64,000 bases of DNA, taken from positions 62,001 through 126,000 of the forward strand of contig VFZL01000009.1 of NCBI GenBank assembly GCA_016871175.1, in the 5' to 3' direction. The translations under genes were made by a program, and so were the position numbers. Shown piece after piece: positions 43,584-52,760 of this stretch; position 1 is the stretch's first letter; each line of letters starts with the position of its first letter. The stretch is from Acidimicrobiia bacterium (GTDB lineage Bacteria > Acidobacteriota > Vicinamibacteria > Vicinamibacterales > CAVVIG01). The notes below the pieces were generated by a model, which did not search any database, was not told where the DNA came from, and saw nothing but the letters and a program-made list of their open reading frames with translations.

Positions 43584-44665
43584 CGTAGCTTCAACGTCGT
43601 GAGGCTGAGCAGCGCAAACAGGATGCCGACGATCACGAACCGCGTGATCACCTTCGGCTCACTCCAGCCGATCAGCTCGAAATGGTGGTGCAGCGGCGCC
43701 ATGCGAAACACGCGTTGACCGGTCAACTTGAACGAGGCCACCTGAATGATGACGGACAGCCCTTCGATGACGAACACTCCGCCGACGATGCCGAGCAACA
43801 GCTCCTGCTTGATGAGGATCGCGACGGTTCCCAGCGCGCCGCCCAAGGCGAGAGAGCCGACATCACCCATGAAGATCTCTGCCGGATAGGAGTTGAACCA
43901 GAGGAAGCCGAGCGATGCGCCGACCAGCGCGCCGCAGAACACCGTCAGCTCTGCCGACTGCGGAAAGCGCACCAGCAGCAGGTACTCGGCGAACTCGCGG
44001 TGCCCGGTGACATAGGCAAGTGCGGTAAACGCGGCCGCCGAGATGGCGAATGTGCTGATCGCCAGACCATCGAGGCCGTCGGTGAGGTTCACGGTGTTTG
44101 ACGCTGCGACCAGCACGAAGATCGTGAACGGCACGTACATCACGCCTAGGTCAGGAATCAGCCGCTTTAAGAACGGAAAGATCAGGCGAGTGTTGTAGTC
44201 GCCGCTCTGCGCCAGCACCAGCAGCACGACGCCGACGGCGAGCCCGATCGCAACCTGCCAGCCCATCTTGTAGCGCGGCAACAGGCCGTGGTGGGAGCGA
44301 CGGACGATCTTCAGGTAGTCGTCGGCAAAGCCCACGGCCCCGAACGCCGCTGTCGTGAGGACCGCAATCCACACGTACGCGTTCGTCAGGTCCGCCCAGA
44401 GCAAGGTGGGTCCAAGTGACGCCGCCAGAATGAGCAATCCGCCCATCGTCGGCGTTCCGGCCTTGGCCTTGTGGGAGGTCGGCCCTTCCTGGCGGATGAC
44501 CTGGCCGATCTGAAACTCACGGACCTTGCGAATCATGTAGGGACCCAGCAGCAGACTAATCGCCAGCGCAGACATGCTGGCCGCGGCCGTGCGAAATGTG
44601 ATGTAGCGCGTCACGTTCAACACGCTGATCTCGGTGTGGAAGGGGTAGAGGAGGTGATACAACAT
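43580..44665 (-). CDS. mraY: Phospho-N-acetylmuramoyl-pentapeptide transferase
   Basis: GTPTMGGLLI, FADDYLK, NLTDGLDGLA, FMGDVGSLALGG, PLHHHFE. Confidence 0.97.
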   Translation of the reverse strand: MLYHLLYPFHTEISVLNVTRYITFRTAAASMSALAISLLLGPYMIRKVREFQIGQVIRQEGPTSHKAKAGTPTMGGLLILAASLGPTLLWADLTNAYVWIAVLTTAAFGAVGFADDYLKIVRRSHHGLLPRYKMGWQVAIGLAVGVVLLVLAQSGDYNTRLIFPFLKRLIPDLGVMYVPFTIFVLVAASNTVNLTDGLDGLAISTFAISAAAFTALAYVTGHREFAEYLLLVRFPQSAELTVFCGALVGASLGFLWFNSYPAEIFMGDVGSLALGGALGTVAILIKQELLLGIVGGVFVIEGLSVIIQVASFKLTGQRVFRMAPLHHHFELIGWSEPKVITRFVIVGILFALLSLTTLKLR

Positions 44666-44676
44666 CGCGTCTCCTC

Positions 44677-46191
44677 CTACGCGACGCTCGAGTTGCTGCG
44701 CCGACACGCAAGCGCTTCTCGAGCGACCGCCACGTCGTCGAATGGCAGCACACGATCCCCAATGACTTGATACTTCTCGTGTCCCTTCCCCGCGATGAGG
44801 ACCACATCGCCTGGTCGAGCCAGCTCGATCGCCCGTGCGATGGCGGCGCGCCGATCCAGGATCGCCAGGAACCGCTGGCTCGCGTCGCGACGCGTATCCG
44901 GCGTAATCCCCCGCTGAATCTCCTCGATGATCCGAGCCGGGTCCTCGCTTCGCGGATTGTCCGACGTGATGAGGATGAGATCGCTGAGTCGCCCGGCGAC
45001 GGCGCCCATGAGCGGCCGCTTCGTCCTGTCGCGGTCGCCGCCACAGCCGAACACGGTGATCAGCCGGCCCTTGGTCAGCGGCCGAGCCGTCTCCAACACG
45101 TTGCGCAACGCATCGTCGGTGTGCGCGTAGTCGACGACCACCGTGACGCCGTCGGTCGGCGCGGATACCACCTCGAAGCGGCCGGGTACGCCCTCGAGCG
45201 ACGTGATGCCGCGTTCGATGGCCTCACCGGGGAACTCGAGGGCAGTGCCGGTCGCGGCCGCGGCCAGGATATTCGACACGTTCGGCCGCCCGACGAGAGA
45301 CGACCGGGCGCGCAGTGTGCCGCGAGGCGTGCGGATGTCGAATGTCAACCCGTCGAGAGAGAACGTCACGGGCCCAGCCGTCACGTCGGCGGGCCGATGC
45401 ATCCCGTACGTGACCGGTCGCGCGCACATGGCGACGAGCGCGGCGGCCCGTGGATCGTCCGCATTGATGAGGCCAGGCGCACCTGGCGGCAGCATCTCGA
45501 AGAGCCGCTGCTTCGCCTCGAAATAGGACTCCATGTCGCCGTGGAAGTCCAAGTGATCGCGGGTGAGGTTGGTGAACACACCCGCCGATAAGTGAATCCC
45601 GTCCACGCGACGAAGTGCCAGCGCGTGTGACGACACTTCCATGACACAGGCACGACATCCACGATCGACCATGTCGCGGAGGAGCGCCTGGACGTCCGGG
45701 GCCTCTGGCGTGGTGTGGGTCGCTTCGCGGACCTCGGTGCCAATCCTGTAGCCCACCGTGCCCAGGAGTCCGCACGGCAAACCGGCCGCGTCCAGGATCG
45801 ACGCCACCAAGTGAGCCGTCGTCGTCTTGCCGTTGGTGCCCGTGATCCCGACGACCATCATGTCGCCACTGGGATGACGGGCGAAGGCATCGGCCAAGAG
45901 CGCAAGCGCCAGACGACCGTCGCTGACCTGCACCCAGCGCGCGCCGAGATCGGCTGGCGCCGCTTGTTCAGACACGACACACAGCGCGCCACGTTCGAGC
46001 GCCTGCCGCGCGAAATCGGAGCCGTCGGTGCGTTGACCGCGGAGCGCAACGAACACGTGCCCACGCTCGACTCGACGGGAGTCGTGCGTGACCCCCGTCA
46101 TGTTCTCGCCGGCCGAACCGGTCGCGGGTGCCGAAGTGGCCACGACCAGGCGCCGTGCGACGAGCCGCTCGTGCAAGACGGACCACGTCAT
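44677..46191 (-). CDS. murE: UDP-MurNAc-L-Ala-D-Glu--meso-DAP ligase
   Basis: GITGTNGKTTTAHLV, TNLTRDHLDFHGDMESY, VDYAHTDDALRNVL, SDNPRSEDP. Confidence 0.96.
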   Translation of the reverse strand: MTWSVLHERLVARRLVVATSAPATGSAGENMTGVTHDSRRVERGHVFVALRGQRTDGSDFARQALERGALCVVSEQAAPADLGARWVQVSDGRLALALLADAFARHPSGDMMVVGITGTNGKTTTAHLVASILDAAGLPCGLLGTVGYRIGTEVREATHTTPEAPDVQALLRDMVDRGCRACVMEVSSHALALRRVDGIHLSAGVFTNLTRDHLDFHGDMESYFEAKQRLFEMLPPGAPGLINADDPRAAALVAMCARPVTYGMHRPADVTAGPVTFSLDGLTFDIRTPRGTLRARSSLVGRPNVSNILAAAATGTALEFPGEAIERGITSLEGVPGRFEVVSAPTDGVTVVVDYAHTDDALRNVLETARPLTKGRLITVFGCGGDRDRTKRPLMGAVAGRLSDLILITSDNPRSEDPARIIEEIQRGITPDTRRDASQRFLAILDRRAAIARAIELARPGDVVLIAGKGHEKYQVIGDRVLPFDDVAVAREALACRRSNSSVA

Positions 46192-48257
46192 GGTCTGGCC
46201 GTGGACTCCGGTTCGCGCCGGGCGTGCAGCCGGCCCAGCACCAGGCGACAGTCCGCCCCAGCGTGCAAGGCCGTTCCGGCTTGGGGCGTCTGTCCGATGA
46301 CGAAGCCATCGCCGATGAGCCGTGGCGTCAACCCGTGCTGTACCAGCGTCCGAACCGCGTCGCGCGCGCTCAGGCCGGCCACATCCGGCATCACATCCGC
46401 TGTCGGCGCCGGGCCGGTCGCCACTGTTGGCTGGACCTCGACTTTCGGGGGGGCGGGCGTCTCACGCGCCACGAGCACGGCTGGCGCAGGGTTCAGTGTC
46501 GGTGGCACACCGAGATGTCGCAAGGCAGCCTCGGCGATACGTCTGAAGATGGGCGCCGACACGGTGCCGCCGTAGTACGTGCCAGCGCGGGGCGAGTCGA
46601 CCACGACGATGATCGCGAGGGCCGGATTGCGCGACGGCACGAAGCCGACGAATGAGGCGTTGTAGTCCTGCTTCGAGTAGCGCCCGTCGACCAGTTTGGC
46701 TGCCGTACCGGTCTTACCCGCGACGACGTAGCCGGGAATCTGCGCGGACTTGGCGGTGCCGCGCTCGACCACCCCTTCCATGATGCCGGTCAAGGTCGCG
46801 GCCGTATCGACGTCGATGACCCGACGCGCGACCTTCGGTGGGACCGGGTAGCGCAGCTGATCGCGGTAGACGGCGCCGATGACCCGCGGCTCCATCAGCT
46901 CGCCGCCGGTGGCGACGGCGCTCGCGGCGGTCACCATCTGGAGCGGCGTCACGCCGACCTGATACCCCATCGACACCGACGCAAGCGCGCTCTCGGTCCA
47001 CTTCGCCGAGTCCCAGACGATCCCGGGTGACTCGCTGGGAAAATCGGGAGAGGTCGGTCTGCCGAATCCGTAACGCTGCACGTATTCGCTCAAGCGCTCG
47101 GTGCCCAGCCTGAAACCGATCTTGATGGCGCCGACGTTGCTCGAGTTCACGATGACATCAGCAAACGACAACACGTTGTAGCGGTGGTCGTCGTGCACCA
47201 CACGATTGCCAATCTTGATCCGGCCGCCGCTCACGTCGATCGCTTCGTCGATCGGCACGACCTTCTCCTGCAGGGCGGCCGACGCCGTGACGATCTTGAA
47301 TGTCGAACCCGGTTCGAAGAGGTCTTGGACCGCTCGATTCCGGCGCTCGATCTCCGAGGCCTGCCGATACCCGTTGGGGTCGAAGGTCGGCTCGTTCGCC
47401 ATCGCCAGGATTTCGCCCGTTCGCGGATTCATGACGATGGCGGAACCGCCGGCGGCACGACTTGCGAGCACGCCGGCCCGCAGCTCGCGCTCGGCCAAGT
47501 GCTGCAGGTACGTGTCGATCGTCAACTCGAGCGATGCGCCGGTGGTCGGCGGTTGCTCCTCGCGGCTGAACACCATGCCCTTGGCGTCAGACTGCACGAG
47601 CGTGATCCCGCTCTGTCCCTCGATCAGCCTGTTGTAGGTGTGCTCGATGCCACCGAGTCCATGGTGTTCCGTGCCGACGTAGCCCAGCACGTGCGCCGCC
47701 AGCGTACCGTTCGGATAGAAGCGTCGGCTCTCCGGCATGAACCCGATGCCCTTGAGGTTGAGCGCGCGGACGCGGGCGGCCTGCGCACGATCGGCAAGTC
47801 GCCGCACGAACGCAAATGCCGGCAGGCGGCCCATGCGCTCAACGAGCGTCCTGCGCTCCTCGGCCGTGCAGTCGCGCAGCGCGGCGCACACTTTGGTCAC
47901 CGTGGCCACGATCCAGGCCTCCCGATCCGCCTTGGCGATCTCGCCGGACACAGCGTAGATCGTGTCTGCCTCGGCGCTCATGGCGAGGACGCGGCCGTGA
48001 CGGTCGACGATGTCTCCGCGCTTGGCGGCGGACTTGACCGTGCGGTTGTGCTGCCGTTCGGCGATGGCCTGGAGATCGTCGTATTGGCCCACTTGAAGCT
48101 GCACGAGTCGACCGACGATGGCGAGGGCCCAGAACACGCCACCGAAGCTGGCCATGCGCACACGGCGCCTCATCACGCCGCGCCAATCGACGGCGTCCCG
48201 AGCCGTCGTCGACTCGCGAGTCGGCCGGCGCCGCCATCGGTCGAGGAGTCTCCTCAC
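46188..48257 (-). CDS. ftsI: Division-specific penicillin-binding protein 3 with C-terminal PASTA domain
   Basis: EPGSTFKIVTASAAL (SxxK), SSN, GKTGTA motif; PDVAGLSARDAVRTLVQHGLTPRLIGDGFVIGQTPQAG PASTA. Confidence 0.95.
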   Translation of the reverse strand: MRRLLDRWRRRPTRESTTARDAVDWRGVMRRRVRMASFGGVFWALAIVGRLVQLQVGQYDDLQAIAERQHNRTVKSAAKRGDIVDRHGRVLAMSAEADTIYAVSGEIAKADREAWIVATVTKVCAALRDCTAEERRTLVERMGRLPAFAFVRRLADRAQAARVRALNLKGIGFMPESRRFYPNGTLAAHVLGYVGTEHHGLGGIEHTYNRLIEGQSGITLVQSDAKGMVFSREEQPPTTGASLELTIDTYLQHLAERELRAGVLASRAAGGSAIVMNPRTGEILAMANEPTFDPNGYRQASEIERRNRAVQDLFEPGSTFKIVTASAALQEKVVPIDEAIDVSGGRIKIGNRVVHDDHRYNVLSFADVIVNSSNVGAIKIGFRLGTERLSEYVQRYGFGRPTSPDFPSESPGIVWDSAKWTESALASVSMGYQVGVTPLQMVTAASAVATGGELMEPRVIGAVYRDQLRYPVPPKVARRVIDVDTAATLTGIMEGVVERGTAKSAQIPGYVVAGKTGTAAKLVDGRYSKQDYNASFVGFVPSRNPALAIIVVVDSPRAGTYYGGTVSAPIFRRIAEAALRHLGVPPTLNPAPAVLVARETPAPPKVEVQPTVATGPAPTADVMPDVAGLSARDAVRTLVQHGLTPRLIGDGFVIGQTPQAGTALHAGADCRLVLGRLHARREPESTARP

Positions 48258-48640
48258 CGCCGTGCCACCACAGAGGCCGGCGGCGGGTCCGAGGGCTGGA
48301 CACGCTCGAGGATCACGGTGTTCTCGCGGGATGGCGGCACGAGGCGCAACGTGCCGAGGGCCAGCGCTTCGATGCGCTGTGGCGCGCGCAACGTCTCGTA
48401 ATCCAGGCGCAATTGCCGGCGCGCCTCTTCAGCGATCGCGCGCTCCTGTTCAACCTTGCCGAGCTCGTATCCATGTTCCAGGTGGGCGAACCGTTGCCAG
48501 GTCCAGAACAGCAGAGCGATGGCAGCCAGACCAATGACACCGACCAACCCCCACAGCTCGCGATGGCGGTGATGATCCAGCTCGCGCATGATCGTGTTGT
48601 TCCGGACGTCCTTCTTGATGGCGTACGCGAAAGGCTCCAT
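48254..48640 (-). CDS. ftsL: FtsL-like septum protein
   Basis: Small single-TM protein with coiled coil between rsmH and ftsI; ATGA overlap with ftsI. Confidence 0.75.
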   Translation of the reverse strand: MEPFAYAIKKDVRNNTIMRELDHHRHRELWGLVGVIGLAAIALLFWTWQRFAHLEHGYELGKVEQERAIAEEARRQLRLDYETLRAPQRIEALALGTLRLVPPSRENTVILERVQPSDPPPASVVARR

Positions 48641-48648
48641 ACCTCCAC

Positions 48649-49539
48649 CTAGCTGGATAGACGTTCCGCCACGCGCAGCTTGGCGCTGCGTGCTCGCGGG
48701 TTGCGCGCGATCTCGTCGGGCCCGGCCACAATTGGTTTCTTCGTGAGCACCGTGACAAGTCGCGTGTCGCCATGAGCGAGCGCGCGAAACGTGTGTTTCA
48801 CGATTCGATCCTCGAGCGAGTGAAACGTGATGACCGCGAAGCGCGCGCCCGCGCGCAACCGGCGGGCGACCGTGGCCAGAAACGCGTCCAGTCCCTCGAG
48901 CTCGCGATTCACCCAGATGCGCAGCGCTTGAAAGGTCCGGGTCGCCGCGTCGATGCGCGACCGCCCCTGCCTGGGGATCGCACGACGCACGATGGCCGCG
49001 AGTCGGCCGGTCGTGTCGATCGGTTGTTCGGCACGCGCCTCGACGATACGCCTGGCGATGCGACGCGAGAACCGCTCTTCGCCGAACCGGAAGATGACGT
49101 CTGCGAGCTCGTCCTCGGGCACGGTCGCCAGACGCTGGGCTGCCGTGTTCCCCGTCTTGGTGTCCATGCGCATGTCGAGCGGTTCATCCCGCTGAAAGCT
49201 GAAGCCGCGATCGTTCGCGTCGAGCTGTAGCGACGACACACCGAGATCGGCCAGGGCGCCGTCCAAGGCGTCGATGCCCTGCGCACGCAGCACCCCGTCC
49301 AGGTCACGGTAGTCCGCATGCACGAGCGTCACACGGTCCCGGCAGGGCTCGAGCGTGATCCGCGCGCGGGCGAGCGCCGTGTGATCACGATCGAGACCGA
49401 GCACGCGCGTGGCACCGGCCTCGAGCAGCGCGCGGGCATGTCCGCCCAGACCGACCGTGCAGTCGACGAAGAGTCCGCCGCGATCCGGACGCAGCAGAGC
49501 GACGGTTTCGGCGCACAGCACGGGAACGTGCGCGATCAA
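48649..49539 (-). CDS. rsmH: 16S rRNA m4C1402 methyltransferase
   Basis: HVPVLCAETVALL, DCTVGLGGHARALL, GLDRDHTAL, LGVSSLQLD, FHSLEDRIVKHTF. Confidence 0.97.
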   Translation of the reverse strand: MIAHVPVLCAETVALLRPDRGGLFVDCTVGLGGHARALLEAGATRVLGLDRDHTALARARITLEPCRDRVTLVHADYRDLDGVLRAQGIDALDGALADLGVSSLQLDANDRGFSFQRDEPLDMRMDTKTGNTAAQRLATVPEDELADVIFRFGEERFSRRIARRIVEARAEQPIDTTGRLAAIVRRAIPRQGRSRIDAATRTFQALRIWVNRELEGLDAFLATVARRLRAGARFAVITFHSLEDRIVKHTFRALAHGDTRLVTVLTKKPIVAGPDEIARNPRARSAKLRVAERLSS

Positions 49540-49976
49540 ATGCCGAACTCCGCGAGCGAGCGCCCGTCCTCGTCGGTGAACGGCTCGCGCTGCAGCTTGC
49601 TCAAGAAACGATCGTGATTCCAGACATCGAGGTAGTGGACTTGGCCCAACACGTCGACGTCGCCAACCATGCCGGCGGAATCGCGCAGTCGGTACGGCAC
49701 GAGGACGCGTCCTTGGGCGTCCAGCTCGCCCAGATCGCCGAAATAGTTCACGCGGTCGAGGAATCGCAATCGCGAAGGATGCGTGGACGGCATGGCGGCG
49801 AGCTTCTGCTCGATCTCGAGCCAGACCGGCATGGGGTAGACACGCACGTACTCGCCCGTTAGGCTGGTGAGGAACAACTCACGGCCGTACTTATCCTCCA
49901 AGGCCGCGCGAAAACCCTGGGGCAACTTGAGGCGGCCTTTGTCGTCAATGCGAGCCGGCGAGTTGCCCCTAAACAA
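49536..49976 (-). CDS. mraZ: Transcriptional regulator MraZ
   Basis: LFRGNSPARIDDKGRLKLPQGFR, ELDAQGRVLVPYRLRDSAGM; TTG start proposed. Confidence 0.93.
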   Translation of the reverse strand: MFRGNSPARIDDKGRLKLPQGFRAALEDKYGRELFLTSLTGEYVRVYPMPVWLEIEQKLAAMPSTHPSRLRFLDRVNYFGDLGELDAQGRVLVPYRLRDSAGMVGDVDVLGQVHYLDVWNHDRFLSKLQREPFTDEDGRSLAEFGI

Positions 49977-49987
49977 GGCGGATGTCT

Positions 49988-50012
49988 CCCACTTCTGACC
50001 AAAAAAATCCAC
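49988..50012 (-). promoter_or_regulatory. MraZ-box-like triple repeat
   Basis: Minus strand GTGGA-TTTTT-TTGGT-CAGAA-GTGGG, three 5-mers at exact 10-nt period just upstream of mraZ. Confidence 0.6.
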
Positions 50013-50016
50013 CGAA

Positions 50017-50045
50017 ATAGTAGGGGACGAGCCGGCTCCTGTCAA
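50017..50045 (-). promoter_or_regulatory. Sigma70-type promoter of the dcw cluster
   Basis: Minus strand TTGACA-N17-TACTAT. Confidence 0.75.
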
Positions 50046-50122
50046 CGCAGAACCATACTGCTTCAGTGAGTTACGTCTTATTTTCGCTTTTATCTGGCCT
50101 ATTCTGTCTTTCGACCTAGCTT

Positions 50123-50995
50123 ATGGCTCGTGAGTCTCTCACGTCAGACACGTCGGTCATCCTGCCGGCCTTCAACGAGCAGACAACCATCGCTCGAGTC
50201 GTCGAAGCACTGAGGGCGGTCGCCACCTGGCGGGAGGTGTTAGTGGTCGACGATGGGTCCGAGGATGAAACAGCTAACGTGGCCGAGAGGGCGGGGGCAC
50301 GCGTCCTGCGACACCCCTACCGCAAGGGCAACGGCGCGGCCATCAAGACCGGGCTTCGACGGGCGACGGGCGATTTCATTCTGATTCTGGACGCCGACGG
50401 CCAGCACCGCCCTGCCGACGCCATTCGTCTCGTCAGCGGACTCGTCACCTACGACCTGGTCGTCGGGGCGCGCTCGGCTCGGAGCCAGGCGACTCGCGCA
50501 CGCCAGGCGGGCAATGCGATACTGAACTGGCTCGCAAGCTACCTTACAGGCATGCCCATTCCGGACCTGACCTCCGGGTTCCGCGCCGCGCGACGAGCGC
50601 CCTTGCTGGAATTCATTCACCTGTTGCCCAACGGGTTCTCGACTCCGACGACCACGACGTTGGCGTTTCTCCGAGCCGGCTATAGCGTGCGCTTCGAGTC
50701 GATCGACGCCGAACGCCGCGAGGGTCATTCCAAGATCCGTTTGGGACGCGACGGCCTTCGATTCTTCCTAATCCTCCTCAAGGTGATTACCATATTCAGT
50801 CCGCTGCGGGTGTTCCTGCCGGTGAGCGTGACCGCGTTCGCGGTCGGTGCGGCGTATGCCGCGTGGACGATCGTGACGCAGTCTCATGTCACCAACTCCT
50901 CGGTGCTGTTGATTGTCGTGAGCGTGTTGATCCTTCTCATTGGCCTCGTGTCGGAGCAAATCGCCACCCTTCGCTTCGAAGGGCCGCGGTCGTGA
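50123..50995 (+). CDS. Family-2 glycosyltransferase (dolichol-phosphate mannose synthase-like)
   Basis: VILPAFNEQTTIARVVEAL, VVDDGSEDET, LDADGQHRP, PDLTSGFRAARR, C-terminal TM segments. Confidence 0.92.
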   Translation: MARESLTSDTSVILPAFNEQTTIARVVEALRAVATWREVLVVDDGSEDETANVAERAGARVLRHPYRKGNGAAIKTGLRRATGDFILILDADGQHRPADAIRLVSGLVTYDLVVGARSARSQATRARQAGNAILNWLASYLTGMPIPDLTSGFRAARRAPLLEFIHLLPNGFSTPTTTTLAFLRAGYSVRFESIDAERREGHSKIRLGRDGLRFFLILLKVITIFSPLRVFLPVSVTAFAVGAAYAAWTIVTQSHVTNSSVLLIVVSVLILLIGLVSEQIATLRFEGPRS

Positions 50996-51729
50996 GCGCG
51001 CAGGCGCTCGTTGTCGTGCCGACCCACAACGAGCGCGGCAACCTGCCGGCCCTCGTGACCGGATTGATGAAGCACGACGGCGTGCGGCTCATGGTCGTGG
51101 ACGATCAGTCTCCCGACGGCACGGGCGCACTGGCCGATGCTTTGGCGGTCGAGCATCCGGGGCGCATCCAAGTGATGCACCGGACGGGTCCTCGCGGCCT
51201 GGGACGGTCGTACATCGAGGGCATGACGTGGGCGATCAGAGAACCGGTGGACCTCATCTGCCAGATGGACGCCGACCTCTCACACGATCCGGAACAGCTA
51301 CCGCGGCTCATCGCGGCGAGCGCGCAGGCCGACGTCGTGATCGGCTCGAGGTACATCCCAGGCGGCGCCATCGTGAACTGGCCCAAACGCCGGCAGCTCC
51401 TCAGTCGATTCGCGAACATCTACATCAGGGGCGTGACACGCCTTGACGCGCGCGACTGCACGAGCGGCTTTCGATGCTGGCGCCGGGAAGCCATCGCGGG
51501 TCTGCCGTTCGAGCGATTCACCTCGGATGGCTACTGCTTTCTCGTCGAGATGCTGTTTGTCGCCAGCCGGCGTGGCTGTCGGATCGCGGAGGTACCCATC
51601 ACGTTTGTCGAGCGCCGTGTCGGGGAGTCGAAGATCTCGAAGAGCGTCCTGTTCGAGTCAGCGATCATCCCGTGGCGGCTCATCGCCAACCCCGAAACCG
51701 CGCGAAAGGCGCCACCGAGGGCTCAATGA
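50992..51729 (+). CDS. Family-2 glycosyltransferase (polyprenol monophosphomannose synthase-like)
   Basis: VVVPTHNERGNLPALV, VVDDQSPDGTG, QMDADLSHDPEQLP, DCTSGFRCWRREA; GTG start overlaps the previous stop. Confidence 0.93.
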   Translation: MSAQALVVVPTHNERGNLPALVTGLMKHDGVRLMVVDDQSPDGTGALADALAVEHPGRIQVMHRTGPRGLGRSYIEGMTWAIREPVDLICQMDADLSHDPEQLPRLIAASAQADVVIGSRYIPGGAIVNWPKRRQLLSRFANIYIRGVTRLDARDCTSGFRCWRREAIAGLPFERFTSDGYCFLVEMLFVASRRGCRIAEVPITFVERRVGESKISKSVLFESAIIPWRLIANPETARKAPPRAQ

Positions 51730-52760
51730 CGAACGCATCCTCGCCGAACCGGTTCTACGCGGGCCGTCGCGTCCTCGTGACAGGCGGACTGGGGTTCATC
51801 GGCAGCACCGTGGCGCGGCGCCTCGTCGACCTGGGCGCCGGGGTTACGATCGTCGATTCGCTCCTCCGGGACGCTGGCGGCAATCGGTACAACGTCGCGG
51901 ACGTGGCGGACCGGATCACCATCCACATCGGCGACGTCTGCGATGCATCGCTGATGAACGACCTGGTGCGGGATCGCGAAGTGATCTTCAACCTCGCCGG
52001 TCAAGTGAGCCACATCGACAGCATGCAGGATCCCTACCTGGACCTCGAGGCCAACTGCCGCAGCCCCCTCACGCTCCTGGAGGCCTGTCGCCACCACAAT
52101 CCGGGCGCCAAGGTGGTGTTCGCGGGCACGCGGCAGGTGTACGGGCGGCCGGACTCGCTGCCGGTCGACGAAACGCACCCGGTGCGCCCCACGGACATCA
52201 ACGGTGTGAACAAGGTCGCGGGCGAGTACTATCACCTAGTCTACAATAATGTGTTTGGCGTCCGCGCATGCTCGCTGCGGCTCACCAACGTCTACGGCCC
52301 CCGCCAGTTGATCCGGCACAACCGACAGGGCTTTATCGGCTGGTTCATTCGCCTCGCCGTGGAGGACCGCCCTATTCAGGTGTATGGCGACGGCTCGCAG
52401 ATTCGCGACTTCGTCTTCGTGGACGATGTAGCGGATGCCTTCTTGCGCGCGGGCGCCACGAACGCGTGCAACGGGAACGTCTTCAACGTCGGGGGACTCG
52501 AGCACATCGGCCATCGTGACCTGACGACGCTCCTCATCGAGGTCGCCGGGTCCGGACGCGCCGAGTTCGTGCCGTGGCCGGCCCAGAAGAAGGCGATTGA
52601 CATCGGCAGCTTCTACACCAACTCCGACAAGTTCACGCGCGCCACCGGCTGGCGGCCGACCATCACGCTTCGGGAGGGACTGCGACGCACGGTCGCGTTC
52701 TACCGCCAGCACATGGCGCAGTATCTGGCTGAACCGGAGGCGGCGGGGCCACCGTCATGA
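51726..52760 (+). CDS. NAD-dependent epimerase/dehydratase (SDR)
   Basis: VLVTGGLGFIGSTVARRLV, YxxxK-type active-site region (NKVAGEYYH), RLTNVYGPRQ. Confidence 0.92.
   Translation: MTNASSPNRFYAGRRVLVTGGLGFIGSTVARRLVDLGAGVTIVDSLLRDAGGNRYNVADVADRITIHIGDVCDASLMNDLVRDREVIFNLAGQVSHIDSMQDPYLDLEANCRSPLTLLEACRHHNPGAKVVFAGTRQVYGRPDSLPVDETHPVRPTDINGVNKVAGEYYHLVYNNVFGVRACSLRLTNVYGPRQLIRHNRQGFIGWFIRLAVEDRPIQVYGDGSQIRDFVFVDDVADAFLRAGATNACNGNVFNVGGLEHIGHRDLTTLLIEVAGSGRAEFVPWPAQKKAIDIGSFYTNSDKFTRATGWRPTITLREGLRRTVAFYRQHMAQYLAEPEAAGPPS

Noticed and set aside
41184-43718. 844-aa plus-strand ORF
   Set aside because: Antisense to ftsW/murD with biased composition; spurious.
46188-48257. PASTA domain on a division PBP as unusual
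   Set aside because: PASTA-bearing FtsI-type PBPs are known in multiple phyla; not novel by itself.
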